A stretch of DNA of 64,000 nucleotides, from positions 992,001-1,056,000 of the forward strand of contig NZ_AP014636.1 in assembly GCF_001547935.1 (NCBI RefSeq), read 5' to 3'. The notes under the pieces were generated by a model that was not told the origin of the DNA, did no database searches, and worked only from the letters and a program-made list of their open reading frames with translations. A program made the position numbers and the translations under genes. Below, piece by piece: positions 9,745 through 18,449 of this stretch; position 1 is the first letter of the stretch, and each line of letters begins with the position of its first letter. The DNA comes from Vibrio tritonius. Lineage in GTDB: Bacteria > Pseudomonadota > Gammaproteobacteria > Enterobacterales > Vibrionaceae.

Positions 9745-10949
9745 GCTAAGTCTCCTTTTGGAACCGACTTATCGGCTACCTCGCCAACAATCTCGCTCAC
9801 TGGTCGGTTTGAACCAAGCACGATGTTGTCGTAGGAAAACAGCACCACATCGCAAGTCATCTTATGCGTGGCATAACGCAGCATATGCTCGACTTTCTCG
9901 ACAATCGCTTTGGCAATTTCGTTATACACGCCATCGAAACCTTGTTCGTGAATCAGTTCCATCGCCGCTTCGGTGGTTGGACACGCAAACACCGCTTTGA
10001 GCAGATCGTTTGGCGCGCCAAGTAAAGCCAAATGCGTGACCAAGGTTTCCATGCGCGCATCCGCCACATGGGAGTGCGTATGAAATACCCCCGCCGCCAC
10101 TTTCACCAACTTGCCTAAGTGGCCGACCATGATCACCCGTTTAAATTGCAGGCGATTGGCCTCTTGCAGCATGTAGCCAACAAAGTTACTCATGTTCACC
10201 ACCAGATCGCCGCTTAAATGCAGCTCATCGGTAACAAAGCGTTCGCCATGATTGCCCGGCACGAAAATGATTTCTTCCATACCAAAAGCGCGCTTTTGCT
10301 CAAGCTCAATGGCAAGGGATCGTTTCCAACTCTCTTCCGACATCGGCGTCACAATGCCGGTTGTACCGATAATGGAAATACCGCCTTCAATGCCTAACCG
10401 AGCGTTGTAAGTGCGGGTGGCTCGCTCTTCTCCCTCTGGAGCAAAGATGACTACTTTCGCCCCTTGATTAGGGCCAATCACACCACGCACTTCTTGCTCG
10501 ATGGTATGACGTGGCGTTTTATTGATTGCTGCCCAACCAATCGGCAAGCCGACGCCTTTTTTCGTCACCACACCCACGCCTTCTCCACCAGTGATTTCAA
10601 TGTCGGTGCTCTCTTCTAACAAGGACACACGCGCAAAAATCAGCATATCGTGGGTGGCATCCACATCATCGCCACCATCTTTACGAATCGCCGCGACCGC
10701 TTCATTGCCTTGAATAGAAGGCTCTTCCACATTCAAATTGAGCGTCACGCCCGATGGCGTCACAATCGATACCTGATAAATCAGCTGTTGGCGCGCAATC
10801 ATCAAGGCAGCTACTTTTGCCGCAGCGGTAGCGCACGACCCGGTGGTGTAACCTTTGCGATAAGACTTTCCACGATGCCAAACTAACTCTTCCCCACCGG
10901 GACTGGCACTCGCGCTAATCGGTGAGGCTTGCTGAGTCTCTTCGCTCAT
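9741..10949 (-). CDS. cbiD: cobalt-precorrin-5B C1-methyltransferase CbiD
   Basis: CbiD methylates C1 in the anaerobic pathway. The 402-residue protein contains the characteristic [20 protein letters not shown] motif near residue 30, [14 protein letters not shown] near residue 143, and [15 protein letters not shown] near residue 194, then [20 protein letters not shown] near residue 275. An N-terminal serine- and alanine-rich segment of about 25 residues precedes the domain. Both ends overlap neighbours by 4 bases (cbiC upstream, cbiE downstream). Together with cbiG and cbiK it marks the oxygen-independent route. Confidence 0.95.
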   Translation of the reverse strand: MSEETQQASPISASASPGGEELVWHRGKSYRKGYTTGSCATAAAKVAALMIARQQLIYQVSIVTPSGVTLNLNVEEPSIQGNEAVAAIRKDGGDDVDATHDMLIFARVSLLEESTDIEITGGEGVGVVTKKGVGLPIGWAAINKTPRHTIEQEVRGVIGPNQGAKVVIFAPEGEERATRTYNARLGIEGGISIIGTTGIVTPMSEESWKRSLAIELEQKRAFGMEEIIFVPGNHGERFVTDELHLSGDLVVNMSNFVGYMLQEANRLQFKRVIMVGHLGKLVKVAAGVFHTHSHVADARMETLVTHLALLGAPNDLLKAVFACPTTEAAMELIHEQGFDGVYNEIAKAIVEKVEHMLRYATHKMTCDVVLFSYDNIVLGSNRPVSEIVGEVADKSVPKGDLA

Positions 10950-11644
10950 GCGTTTGCCTTATCGTGATCGGCTTGTGCTTGGGCTTTTGCAGTGTCGGCT
11001 GCCGTATCGCGAATGTGGTAAAGCACCGCATTAATAATGGCCGCCGCCACGTTGCTACCGCCTTTGCGACCGAGCGCTGCAATATGTGGGAAACGGCTTT
11101 CGTGTAGGGCTTGTTTCGATTCCGCCGCACCAACAAAGCCCACGGGTACACCAATGGCGATGGGTAAATTTTCGGCATCAAAACGCGCTTCATGGCTGAG
11201 TAATTGGAACAACGCCGTTGGCGCATTACCAAACACAAACACATGGTTGCCTTCTTCTTGCACCACTTTATCGACCGCGGCCATAGAGCGAGTAATGCCG
11301 TTGGCTTTGGCAATCTCGGCCACTTCAGGATCGGCGATATAACAACGCGTTTCGCAGCCATATTCGGCTAATAAACGTTTGTTAATGCCTGATAGCGCCA
11401 TGGTGGTGTCGGTAACTAAGGTGCAACCAGAAAGAATCGCTTGTTGCAGTTTATCCAACACATCCGGTGAAAATTTTAGGATTTCCAACCAATCAAAATC
11501 CGCCGTGGTATGAATGGCACGGGTAATGACCTTTTTTTCCAACTCATTGTGAAAACGGTAATCGGGAAATTCTTCCGCGATGATGCCGTCGATGATTTCA
11601 AAGCTCGTACTTTCAATGAGTTGCGGCTGTTGAATAAAGGTCAT
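10946..11644 (-). CDS. cbiC: cobalt-precorrin-8 methylmutase CbiC
   Basis: CbiC shifts the methyl group from C11 to C12 to form cobyrinate. The 232-residue protein has [19 protein letters not shown] sequence near residue 44 (here [14 protein letters not shown]) with the catalytic histidine, the [16 protein letters not shown] motif near residue 77, and [16 protein letters not shown] near residue 183. Length is slightly above that of the enteric enzyme because of a charged, alanine- and aspartate-rich tail. It lies 9 bases after cbiB and overlaps cbiD by 4 bases. Confidence 0.95.
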   Translation of the reverse strand: MTFIQQPQLIESTSFEIIDGIIAEEFPDYRFHNELEKKVITRAIHTTADFDWLEILKFSPDVLDKLQQAILSGCTLVTDTTMALSGINKRLLAEYGCETRCYIADPEVAEIAKANGITRSMAAVDKVVQEEGNHVFVFGNAPTALFQLLSHEARFDAENLPIAIGVPVGFVGAAESKQALHESRFPHIAALGRKGGSNVAAAIINAVLYHIRDTAADTAKAQAQADHDKANA

Positions 11645-11653
11645 AATGATTCC

Positions 11654-12604
11654 CTAATGAATAATCCAAAAACAAAGTGTGAAAATAATCAGTGCGGCGC
11701 ATGACGCGACAAACATCATTTTATTAGTGTGAACAATATCTTGTGGCTCGATGTCTCGGTGATGATCACCAATCCACGGTTTATCGACCATTTCACCAAA
11801 ATAGCGGTTTGGACCGCCTAAACGAATACCGAGCGACCCAGCAACAGTCGCTTCCGACCAAGCTGAATTAGGGCTTTTATGCTGATAGCGATCACGCCAA
11901 CCAATGTGCAGCGCATTGCGCCAGTTAAAATTCAGTGCCCAAGCCGCAAATGTTAAGAGCAACCAGCCTAAACGTGCCGGGATAAGATTGAATAAATCGT
12001 CCATTTTGGCAGAAACAAAGCCTAACTCGCGGTAACGGTTGTTTTTGTAACCCACCATCGAATCAAGGGTATTAACCGCTTTGTACGCCATGGCAAGCGG
12101 CACCCCACCGATAAACAGGTACATCAAAGGCGCAAACACACCATCGACACTGTTTTCCGCCACGGTTTCAACCGTGGCGCGAGTAATTTGCGGCGCTTCC
12201 AATTGCGAAGTATCACGACCAACAATGTAAGAGAGCATGATACGACTTTGCCCCAAATCCCCTTGCATCAAAGGCTTCATCACATCCAAAGCGCAATCTT
12301 TCAGGCATTTACCCGCCAATACCGTCACTGCCAACCAAAGCTCGACTGCGGATCCCAGTAACCAGTGCCAGTGGAACAGACTAAACAGCAAACCTTGAGT
12401 GACCGCGTAACTTCCACCGACAACAATCAGCCATAAAATACCACCAGCGATGTAGAGCCACTGCGGTTTTTCACCTAAGCTGCGCAGCCATTTCTCCATC
12501 CAGCTAATGGAATTACCAATCCAACGAATCGGATGCGGCCAATTGGGCGGATCGCCAATCAGCCAATCGAGCATAAACGCAAACCAGATGATGATAAGGC
12601 TCAT
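11654..12604 (-). CDS. cbiB: adenosylcobinamide-phosphate synthase CbiB
   Basis: CbiB (CobD of pseudomonads) attaches aminopropanol phosphate to adenosylcobyric acid in the inner membrane. The 316-residue hydrophobic protein has the N-terminal LDWLIGDPPNWPHPIRWIG motif, ATVETVAENSVDGVFAPL near residue 141, and AMAYKAVNTLDSMVGY near residue 173. Several membrane helices are evident, including a C-terminal one. Its ATG overlaps the cbiA stop. The substrate arm is made by CobD and PduX encoded on the opposite strand nearby. Confidence 0.95.
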   Translation of the reverse strand: MSLIIIWFAFMLDWLIGDPPNWPHPIRWIGNSISWMEKWLRSLGEKPQWLYIAGGILWLIVVGGSYAVTQGLLFSLFHWHWLLGSAVELWLAVTVLAGKCLKDCALDVMKPLMQGDLGQSRIMLSYIVGRDTSQLEAPQITRATVETVAENSVDGVFAPLMYLFIGGVPLAMAYKAVNTLDSMVGYKNNRYRELGFVSAKMDDLFNLIPARLGWLLLTFAAWALNFNWRNALHIGWRDRYQHKSPNSAWSEATVAGSLGIRLGGPNRYFGEMVDKPWIGDHHRDIEPQDIVHTNKMMFVASCAALIIFTLCFWIIH

Positions 12605-14148
12605 TTTATTGCCTCGTTTATTGGTTTAGTGCGTGAAAGTTGGTTCTCTTTTGCAAGAGCAAACCAGTGCTTAATTAGCTCTGGCTGTTGAGCAAAATGC
12701 AGGTGCAGATAGGTCGCTAAAGTATTGCCAACTTGATAACCACCACCCCAACGCGAAATGATTTCGCCATCGCGTTCTTTGGTCATATCGAACACAGGTT
12801 CAAGCTCAGTCGTAAACTCTGAATAATGAAATTCGTGACCGCGTAACACTGTTCCTTGCGGACATATCACCGTATTGGTGTTGGCGGTAGCAAAGCAGTA
12901 ACCAAATCTTTTCAATGACTTGGTCATAGTGCTACGGCCAGGTAGAATCCCCACCATAGGGTGTGTGTCCCCCTTAACATTCCCTTTATTTAGGGTGTGT
13001 GTCCCCGTTAATGGATGTGCGGAAAGGTGTGTGTCCCCGTTAGTTTTAGTAGTTTTAGGGTGTGTGTCCTCGTAAGTGGTGAGGCTGTCGCCGAGGTACA
13101 TCAAGCCGCCGCATTCGGCATAAATGGGGGTGCCTTGTTGATGGAGCGTGCGCAGTGATGCAAGCATGCTGCTATTTTGCGCTAATGCTGCGCCATACGA
13201 TTCCGGATAACCGCCGCCGATATACACTAAGTCACATTCAGGTACGGCTTCATCATCTAGAGGACTAAAGCGCACTATGGTCGCGCCTTGCTGCTCGAGT
13301 AAATCGAGATTGTCTTGGTAATAGAAGTTAAACGCGTTGTCGTGGGCCAGCGCGATAGTTAAACCCGCTCCCGCTTGGTCTGCTTCTTGATCGGACTCTG
13401 CATAGGATTCTGGCAATGCATTGAGATCGGGGAAAGCAAATTCGTTGATGTCTGCGCCCTGATCTTCTATCTCACTTAGCGCCAGCAAGGCATCTAAATC
13501 GATATGCTCTTCTATCGCCTCTGCAAGAGTTTGCCAATGAGGATCAAATCGTGAAGATTCTTGCGCGGTCAACAACCCTAAATGGCGCTCGGGCAATTCG
13601 ATTGCTGGCAACTTAGGCAGGCGACCTAAGACGGGTATTTGACAGTATTTTTCCACTGCCGCGCGAATCAAATCTAAGTGAGAATCGGAATTAACGTTAT
13701 TGAAAATCACCCCTGCGATATTGAGTTCTGGGTCGAAGTGTTGGAACCCCATCACGGTTGCAGCGGCAGAGGTCGACACAGCGCGCCCGTCCACGACTAA
13801 AATTACCGGCAAATTCAAATCACGAGCAAGGCCGGCGGTACTGCAGTAATGTGGATCAACGCCATAACCATCGTAAAGGCCCATTACCCCTTCGATGACA
13901 GCGATATCTGCTTTACGAGTATGAGAGTAGAAAAGAGAACGCATGGTGTCTGCTGGCAGCATAAAGGCATCCAAATTACGCGATGCCACACCGCTGACAC
14001 GAGTGTGCCAAGCAGTATCAATATAGTCCGGTCCGACTTTATAAGGTTGCACCGCTAAACCGCGATTGGTTAGCGCCTTTAGCAAACCTAACGTCATGGT
14101 CGTTTTTCCACAACCACTGTTTGTACCGGCAATCACAAATGCTTTCAT
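12601..14148 (-). CDS. cbiA: cobyrinate a,c-diamide synthase CbiA with in-frame repeat insertion
   Basis: CbiA amidates the a- and c-carboxylates of cobyrinate using glutamine and ATP. The N-terminal P-loop is IAGTNSGCGKTTMTLGLLKA, and the amidotransferase nucleophile loop YAECGGLMYLG is near residue 345. I start at the ATG at 14148; the longer frame would enter the riboswitch leader. At 515 residues it is longer than usual (about 460), partly because a block of about 33 residues rich in D-T-H and Thr sits directly after the nucleophile loop, at residues 358-397, and is encoded by four GTGTGTCC-type repeats. After it the normal MVGILPGRSTMTK resumes. The frame is kept, so the enzyme may still work. 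It is the first gene of the operon. Confidence 0.93.
   Translation of the reverse strand: MKAFVIAGTNSGCGKTTMTLGLLKALTNRGLAVQPYKVGPDYIDTAWHTRVSGVASRNLDAFMLPADTMRSLFYSHTRKADIAVIEGVMGLYDGYGVDPHYCSTAGLARDLNLPVILVVDGRAVSTSAAATVMGFQHFDPELNIAGVIFNNVNSDSHLDLIRAAVEKYCQIPVLGRLPKLPAIELPERHLGLLTAQESSRFDPHWQTLAEAIEEHIDLDALLALSEIEDQGADINEFAFPDLNALPESYAESDQEADQAGAGLTIALAHDNAFNFYYQDNLDLLEQQGATIVRFSPLDDEAVPECDLVYIGGGYPESYGAALAQNSSMLASLRTLHQQGTPIYAECGGLMYLGDSLTTYEDTHPKTTKTNGDTHLSAHPLTGTHTLNKGNVKGDTHPMVGILPGRSTMTKSLKRFGYCFATANTNTVICPQGTVLRGHEFHYSEFTTELEPVFDMTKERDGEIISRWGGGYQVGNTLATYLHLHFAQQPELIKHWFALAKENQLSRTKPINEAIK
12959..13075. repeat. four REP-like GGTGTGTGTCC repeats inside cbiA
   Basis: Four plus-strand copies of a GGTGTGTGTCC core, mostly followed by CCCGTTA or similar, begin at 12959, 12993, 13025 and 13058, with a period of 32-34 bases. 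First and last copies are exactly 99 bases apart, so the block adds 33 codons to cbiA without stop or frameshift. Outer copies share TAGGGTGTGTGTCC. The same motif flanks the transposase-like gene at 44023-44985. Confidence 0.85.
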
Positions 14149-14280
14149 ATTCCACCACAAGGTATAAGTTAGTCCTTGATAGGGAGAGTTTTGAAAAACA
14201 ATCAACACAAAGCCTACCTTGCGGCATGACCTGTTCTGGTTGTTTCCACTCTCTTCCCACCGAAGAAGTTTTGGAATTCA

Positions 14281-14432
14281 TAGTGACTCGTCTTCTGGCT
14301 TAGCGTCATTCGCTTTGGCTCCTTCCCGTTTTCTAAAACAGTGGTGTTAGCCAAATTGTCAGCATTACAGCAGCGGGGGCTGCGGAGGATTCTCACCTCG
14401 CTTCCGGAGCATCGCTCACACGATGCGCATCT
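14281..14432 (-). ncRNA. cobalamin riboswitch leading the cbi/cob operon
   Basis: Read on the minus strand, the region has the conserved cobalamin aptamer pieces in order: GAGGTGAGAATCCTCCGC, then GCAGCCCCCGCTGCTGTAA, a CACCACTG block, ACGGGAAGGAGCC, and AAGCCAGAAGACGAGTC (B12-box region). It precedes cbiA by about 130 bases, in the right orientation to repress the operon when adenosylcobalamin is abundant. A small CAAGG/CCTTG hairpin just before the cbiA start could belong to the expression platform and sequester the start; no terminator with a U-run is seen there, so translational control is likelier. A TATAGT candidate -10 lies at 14462-14467. Confidence 0.92.
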
Positions 14433-15080
14433 CTATGATAAACAAATAAATAAACGCGCTTACTATACCTCAAGCTTATCCCAAGCGACATGCGCTTTGC
14501 GCCACATTCCCTTCATCTTTAATGTAACTAATCCACATCCTAACTAAGCCACATCACGCTAACAGAGAATAACAGCACAAATTTTTGGCTAACTGCAACC
14601 AAGATGCTTAATTAAACAGCCAATGAGCTGTATTCGTCTTTGCCATGTTCGTGCTGTTACACAAAATTAAAGTGCTACCATATTAATATTTACCGCTATT
14701 CATCCATGATATAGATCAAGATATTTCTGTTTTCTTTCTATCTTTAGTTAATTGGTTAAAATAAATTCTTCTCGGTAAATCAGGCACTTTAAATATTTCT
14801 CCACATTGATTATTCCTTCAGCTAAATTGAATTTTATTCATCTATAAATTGAAATAATTTCATTTTTTCGCGCCGCTTTTATATTCTGCTGTTTATTTCT
14901 CTATTTATTTTTTCGTAAATCGTTATTAACTGACACATTATTGTCGTGGCTCAAAAAAAGACGCGATCAGCGATGGTACTGTCAAACGCAGATACCAAAT
15001 AACATCAATAACATAGTGATAGCCAATCGTGAGCAAGGCCGCTCAACGATTTTCCTCACTGAATAAAGAGAAAAGTAAAC
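14433..15080. other. divergent intergenic region between cbiA leader and cobA
   Basis: About 650 AT-rich bases separate the riboswitch from cobA. It should carry the promoters for both divergent units. A perfect TGAT-ATAG-ATCA inverted repeat lies at 14707-14718. No credible ORF, RNA gene or second riboswitch was recognised on the plus strand ahead of cobA. Confidence 0.6.
14706..14719. promoter_or_regulatory. candidate FNR-type site
   Basis: ATGATATAGATCAA matches the FNR consensus TTGATNNNNATCAA with one mismatch. Anaerobic activation of an oxygen-independent cobalamin locus would make sense. It lies some 240 bases above the candidate promoter of the cbi operon and about 360 bases from cobA, so which unit it would control is unclear, and a chance match in AT-rich DNA is possible. 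Confidence 0.4.
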
Positions 15081-15854
15081 ATGCCAGGAAAAGTATGGCT
15101 CGTCGGAGCAGGTCCAGGAGATCCAACCCTTATTACCGTAAAAGGTTTACACTGCATTCGCCAAGCCGATGTCTTGGTCTACGACCGACTTGTGTGTAAA
15201 GAACTGCTTGATGAAGCAAACGCTCAGTGTGAATTGATCAATGTGGGCAAAACCCCTAACTTTCATCCTATCCCACAAGAAGAAATCAATAATATCTTGA
15301 TAAAACATGCACTTCAGGGGCAGAATGTTGTTCGGCTAAAAGGTGGCGACCCATACGTATTTGGTCGCGGTGGTGAAGAGGCAGAAGCGCTAATTCCACA
15401 TCATATTCCGTTTGAAGTCGTACCGGGCATCACCTCTGCGATTGGTGGATTAGCCTACGCAGGCATTCCTGTAACTCACCGTGATTGTGCCTCTTCTTTT
15501 CATGTCATTACCGGACACCGTAAAGAAGGGAAAGATCAGGTGGACTGGTCACAATACGCCAAACTTGATGGCACCTTAGTGGTGTTAATGGGAATGAGCC
15601 AGCTAAGTCACATCTGTCAGTCGCTTATTATGTGTGGCAAAGATGCCTCCACCCCGGTTGCCGTGGTTCGCTATGCGTCACGTAAAGAGCAACAAGTGGT
15701 GTGCGGTAACTTAGACAGCATCGCCAGCTTGGTGCAAGACGCTGGATTACGCTCTCCAGCCCTGATCGTCATCGGTAAGGTCGCGGAAAAACACACAATT
15801 TTGGAATTTACTGCCACGCATCACGAGATACAATCGTTAGTACTTAACCAGTAA
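15081..15854 (+). CDS. cobA: uroporphyrinogen-III C-methyltransferase CobA (SUMT)
   Basis: This enzyme methylates uroporphyrinogen III at C2 and C7 to precorrin-2, the branch point towards sirohydrochlorin and cobalamin. The 257-residue protein is a stand-alone SUMT, not a CysG fusion: [18 protein letters not shown] at the N-terminus, VYDRLV near residue 32, VRLKGGDPYVFGRGGEEAEA near residue 83, and VPGITSAIGGLAYAGIPVTHR near residue 113. An oxidase/ferrochelatase domain is absent, so precorrin-2 dehydrogenation must come from elsewhere. It begins a plus-strand unit with cobD and pduX. The name follows the SUMT usage, not the enteric adenosyltransferase. Confidence 0.94.
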   Translation: MPGKVWLVGAGPGDPTLITVKGLHCIRQADVLVYDRLVCKELLDEANAQCELINVGKTPNFHPIPQEEINNILIKHALQGQNVVRLKGGDPYVFGRGGEEAEALIPHHIPFEVVPGITSAIGGLAYAGIPVTHRDCASSFHVITGHRKEGKDQVDWSQYAKLDGTLVVLMGMSQLSHICQSLIMCGKDASTPVAVVRYASRKEQQVVCGNLDSIASLVQDAGLRSPALIVIGKVAEKHTILEFTATHHEIQSLVLNQ

Positions 15855-15899
15855 GTGGCCTTATAACAACACAACATCAATATCATTTGGGAAGCGCGT

Positions 15900-16979
15900 A
15901 TGGCCAAAAGTGGGCAGCACGGTGGAAATGTCATTCAAATGGCACAAGAGCACGGTTTAAACCCGGAGCAGGTCATTGATTTTAGCGCCAATATTAACCC
16001 CTTAGGTATGCCACACAGTGTGAAACAAGCCATTATCGAGCAGCTCGATTGTGTTGAACACTACCCAGATATTGATTATCTCAAGTTGCACCAAGCGATC
16101 GCAGCCCATCACCAACTGCCCGTACAACAGGTGATTGCGGGCAATGGGGCAACTGAACTGATTTTTCTGTGGGCCAATCACATAAAGCCGAAAAAGGCGC
16201 TTCTTGTTGAGCCAAGTTTTGCCGAATACCGCCGCGCCTTAGCGCGCGTCGATTGCGAAATCGTGCAATTTAATTTGCGAGAATCCGAACAGTTTGCATT
16301 GACCCCCAAGTTACTCGACGCACTCGACGCCTCCTTAGATGCCTTGTTCTTGTGTACGCCCAATAACCCCACCGGTTTAATGCCAGACCACGATTTATTA
16401 TTAGCAATCGTCGCCCGTTGCCATGCACTCGATATTGCGCTGTTTATTGATGAATCCTTTATCGATTTTATGGGAGACACGCCAAGCTTAGTGGCTCAAC
16501 TGGCTGATTATCCAAATCTCGCTATTCTGCGCTCTTTAACTAAGTTCTATGCCATGCCCGGTTTGCGTCTAGGTTATTTGCTTTCTTCGAATGACGCATT
16601 GCTTGGCCAGATGCGGGAACAGCGTGAACCATGGACCATTAATGCGCTTGCCGCTTTAGCGGGTGAAGTACTGTTCTCTGATACCCAATTTGTAAAGAAC
16701 ACCCTACACTGGTTAGAGCAAGAGCAGACATTTGTTTGGCAGGAATTAAGTCAACTTTCAGGCATTACGATGTATAGGCCAAGCGCCAATTATCTGTTTT
16801 TTAAACATCTTGAGCCAAATAGTCAGCTGCAAGCTCAAATGATGAAACACGGCATATTGATTCGCAGTTGCGCCAATTACCCAACGTTAAATCAACAGTT
16901 TTATCGTATTGCAATCAAATCCCGTGCGGCCAATATCCAGCTGATTTCGGCATTAAAAGAGGTATTACATCATGGCTAA
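15900..16979 (+). CDS. cobD: threonine-phosphate decarboxylase CobD
   Basis: This PLP enzyme decarboxylates L-threonine-O-3-phosphate to (R)-1-amino-2-propanol phosphate, the linker used by CbiB. The 359-residue protein has an aminotransferase class I/II fold, with HGGNVIQMAQEHG and DFSANINPLGMP near the N-terminus, CTPNNPTGLMPD near residue 158 and the PLP-lysine motif RSLTKFYAMPGLRLGY near residue 205. These match CobD and not histidinol-phosphate aminotransferase. It overlaps the start of pduX by 8 bases, so the kinase and decarboxylase for this arm are probably co-translated. Confidence 0.93.
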   Translation: MAKSGQHGGNVIQMAQEHGLNPEQVIDFSANINPLGMPHSVKQAIIEQLDCVEHYPDIDYLKLHQAIAAHHQLPVQQVIAGNGATELIFLWANHIKPKKALLVEPSFAEYRRALARVDCEIVQFNLRESEQFALTPKLLDALDASLDALFLCTPNNPTGLMPDHDLLLAIVARCHALDIALFIDESFIDFMGDTPSLVAQLADYPNLAILRSLTKFYAMPGLRLGYLLSSNDALLGQMREQREPWTINALAALAGEVLFSDTQFVKNTLHWLEQEQTFVWQELSQLSGITMYRPSANYLFFKHLEPNSQLQAQMMKHGILIRSCANYPTLNQQFYRIAIKSRAANIQLISALKEVLHHG

Positions 16980-17835
16980 AGCAAGTTGCCCCGCTTCCTG
17001 TGGTGAATTAATTCAAGGCTGGATTAATGGCAATGAAAAATTGGTTTCCTGCCCAATTAATTGGTTTTCAACGGTTGAGGTCAGTCGAAACCCCGATCTT
17101 CCCACCAATACCGGCTTTATGGCACGTAAGGCTTTCAATTTAGCGTTAACGTTTCTTGGTCAGCCAGAAGAAGCCGCGAAAGAACTTTCTATCCATGTTG
17201 AAAGTAATATTCCGAAAGCCAAGGGGATGGCAAGCAGCACTGCCGACATCGCAGCAACCTTGATGGCCACAGCCCGTTATTTTAATCGCGAACTCACTGA
17301 GGTGGAAATTGGCCATTTGTGCGCCTCATTAGAGCCAACCGACGGAACCATCTTTAATGCCCTAACCCTCTTTGACCATAACCAAGGCGAAGTGATTGAA
17401 ACCATGGGGACGATTGATCCTATTAATCTGTTGGTATTGGAAAGTTCGATTAGCTTAGAGACGGCGGATTACCACCGCATGCGTCGTTATGAAACCCTAC
17501 AAGCATCTTCAGACCAACTGGAAAAGGCCCACCGCCTTTTGCGTAATGCCGTGGACGAACAAGACAAAGCATTACTGGGTGAAGCGGCAACTCTGAGCGC
17601 CATTGAAAGCCAAAAAGTGCTGCCAAAACCGCTCTTTTACTCCATCTTAGACATGGTAGAACGCCAAGGTTTGTATGGCATTAACCTTGCCCACAGTGGC
17701 AGTGTTATCGGTGTTATGTACGATGAATCCCGCCACGATGTGGAAAAAATAGCTCATCAAATTCGCCAAATCGATGTGCTTGGTTTTTACCACACTCAAC
17801 ATCGACAACAGCTCATTCAAGGTGGGGTGCGTTAA
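16972..17835 (+). CDS. pduX: L-threonine kinase PduX
   Basis: PduX phosphorylates L-threonine to the substrate of CobD. The 287-residue GHMP-type kinase starts KASCPASCGELIQGWI and has the ATP-binding loop IPKAKGMASSTADIAATLMA near residue 80, then LEPTDGTIFNALTLFD near residue 118 and AHSGSVIGVMYD near the end. Placement directly after cobD supports this over homoserine kinase. Its stop codon overlaps the convergent cobC stop region (17832-17835), leaving no room for a terminator between them. Confidence 0.92.
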   Translation: MAKASCPASCGELIQGWINGNEKLVSCPINWFSTVEVSRNPDLPTNTGFMARKAFNLALTFLGQPEEAAKELSIHVESNIPKAKGMASSTADIAATLMATARYFNRELTEVEIGHLCASLEPTDGTIFNALTLFDHNQGEVIETMGTIDPINLLVLESSISLETADYHRMRRYETLQASSDQLEKAHRLLRNAVDEQDKALLGEAATLSAIESQKVLPKPLFYSILDMVERQGLYGINLAHSGSVIGVMYDESRHDVEKIAHQIRQIDVLGFYHTQHRQQLIQGGVR

Positions 17836-18449
17836 TCAAAGGTCGTGGTGGTCAACGGCAGACCAACACCTTGAACGCTAAAAAACGCTTTCCCTTCATA
17901 GCGCAGCAGCTGAACATGAGTAACGCTCTGGTTGGTAATGTTCAGCACGCTATACCACTTGGGATCTTTCCAATCCACATTGAGAAGGTGTGCCAACACA
18001 AAACGGATCATCCCGCCGTGGGTGATCACTATGGTGTCTTCTTGCGCCTGTTCAACCAGATGTTTCCACGCTGCCACTGCACGATAGTAACCTTGGTCTA
18101 AAGGTTCCGATTCCGGTATCGGATTGGCTAATGGATCGGCCCAAAAAGCCTCTAGCTCTGCCCAAGCATCCCCTAACTCATCATAAGGAACACCGTCATA
18201 AACGCCAAAATCTAGCTCACGCCAGCTCTGATCAACCTGAATATCGAACTGCTCCCGACACAGGCGATCAGCCACATCAAAGCAGCGACGCAGAGGTGAA
18301 CTCACAATCTTTTTCACCGGACCTGCTTTGATACAAGCCGCCATTTCATCTTGAATATCATCATTCACCAACACATCCGTTGCACCATTTAGCGCGTTGG
18401 GTTGTACGGTTTTACCGTGGCGAATCAGATAAAAGTTTAACTTAGTCAT
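17832..18449 (-). CDS. cobC: alpha-ribazole-5'-phosphate phosphatase CobC
   Basis: A histidine-phosphatase family protein of 205 residues expected to dephosphorylate alpha-ribazole phosphate (or cobalamin phosphate). It has the phosphohistidine motif YLIRHGKTVQPN at the N-terminus, SSPLRRCFDVADRL near residue 52, and the second catalytic histidine in VITHGGMIRFVL near residue 145. The start at 18449 has GAGGAG eight bases upstream. It overlaps cobU by 8 bases. Phosphoglycerate-mutase-like proteins are broad in specificity; the name rests on the context beside cobU. Confidence 0.88.
   Translation of the reverse strand: MTKLNFYLIRHGKTVQPNALNGATDVLVNDDIQDEMAACIKAGPVKKIVSSPLRRCFDVADRLCREQFDIQVDQSWRELDFGVYDGVPYDELGDAWAELEAFWADPLANPIPESEPLDQGYYRAVAAWKHLVEQAQEDTIVITHGGMIRFVLAHLLNVDWKDPKWYSVLNITNQSVTHVQLLRYEGKAFFSVQGVGLPLTTTTFD

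Noticed and set aside
10915..11361. 148-codon minus-strand ORF overlapping cbiC and cbiD
   Set aside because: It is an out-of-frame shadow of cbiC; the cbiC frame has full family motifs.
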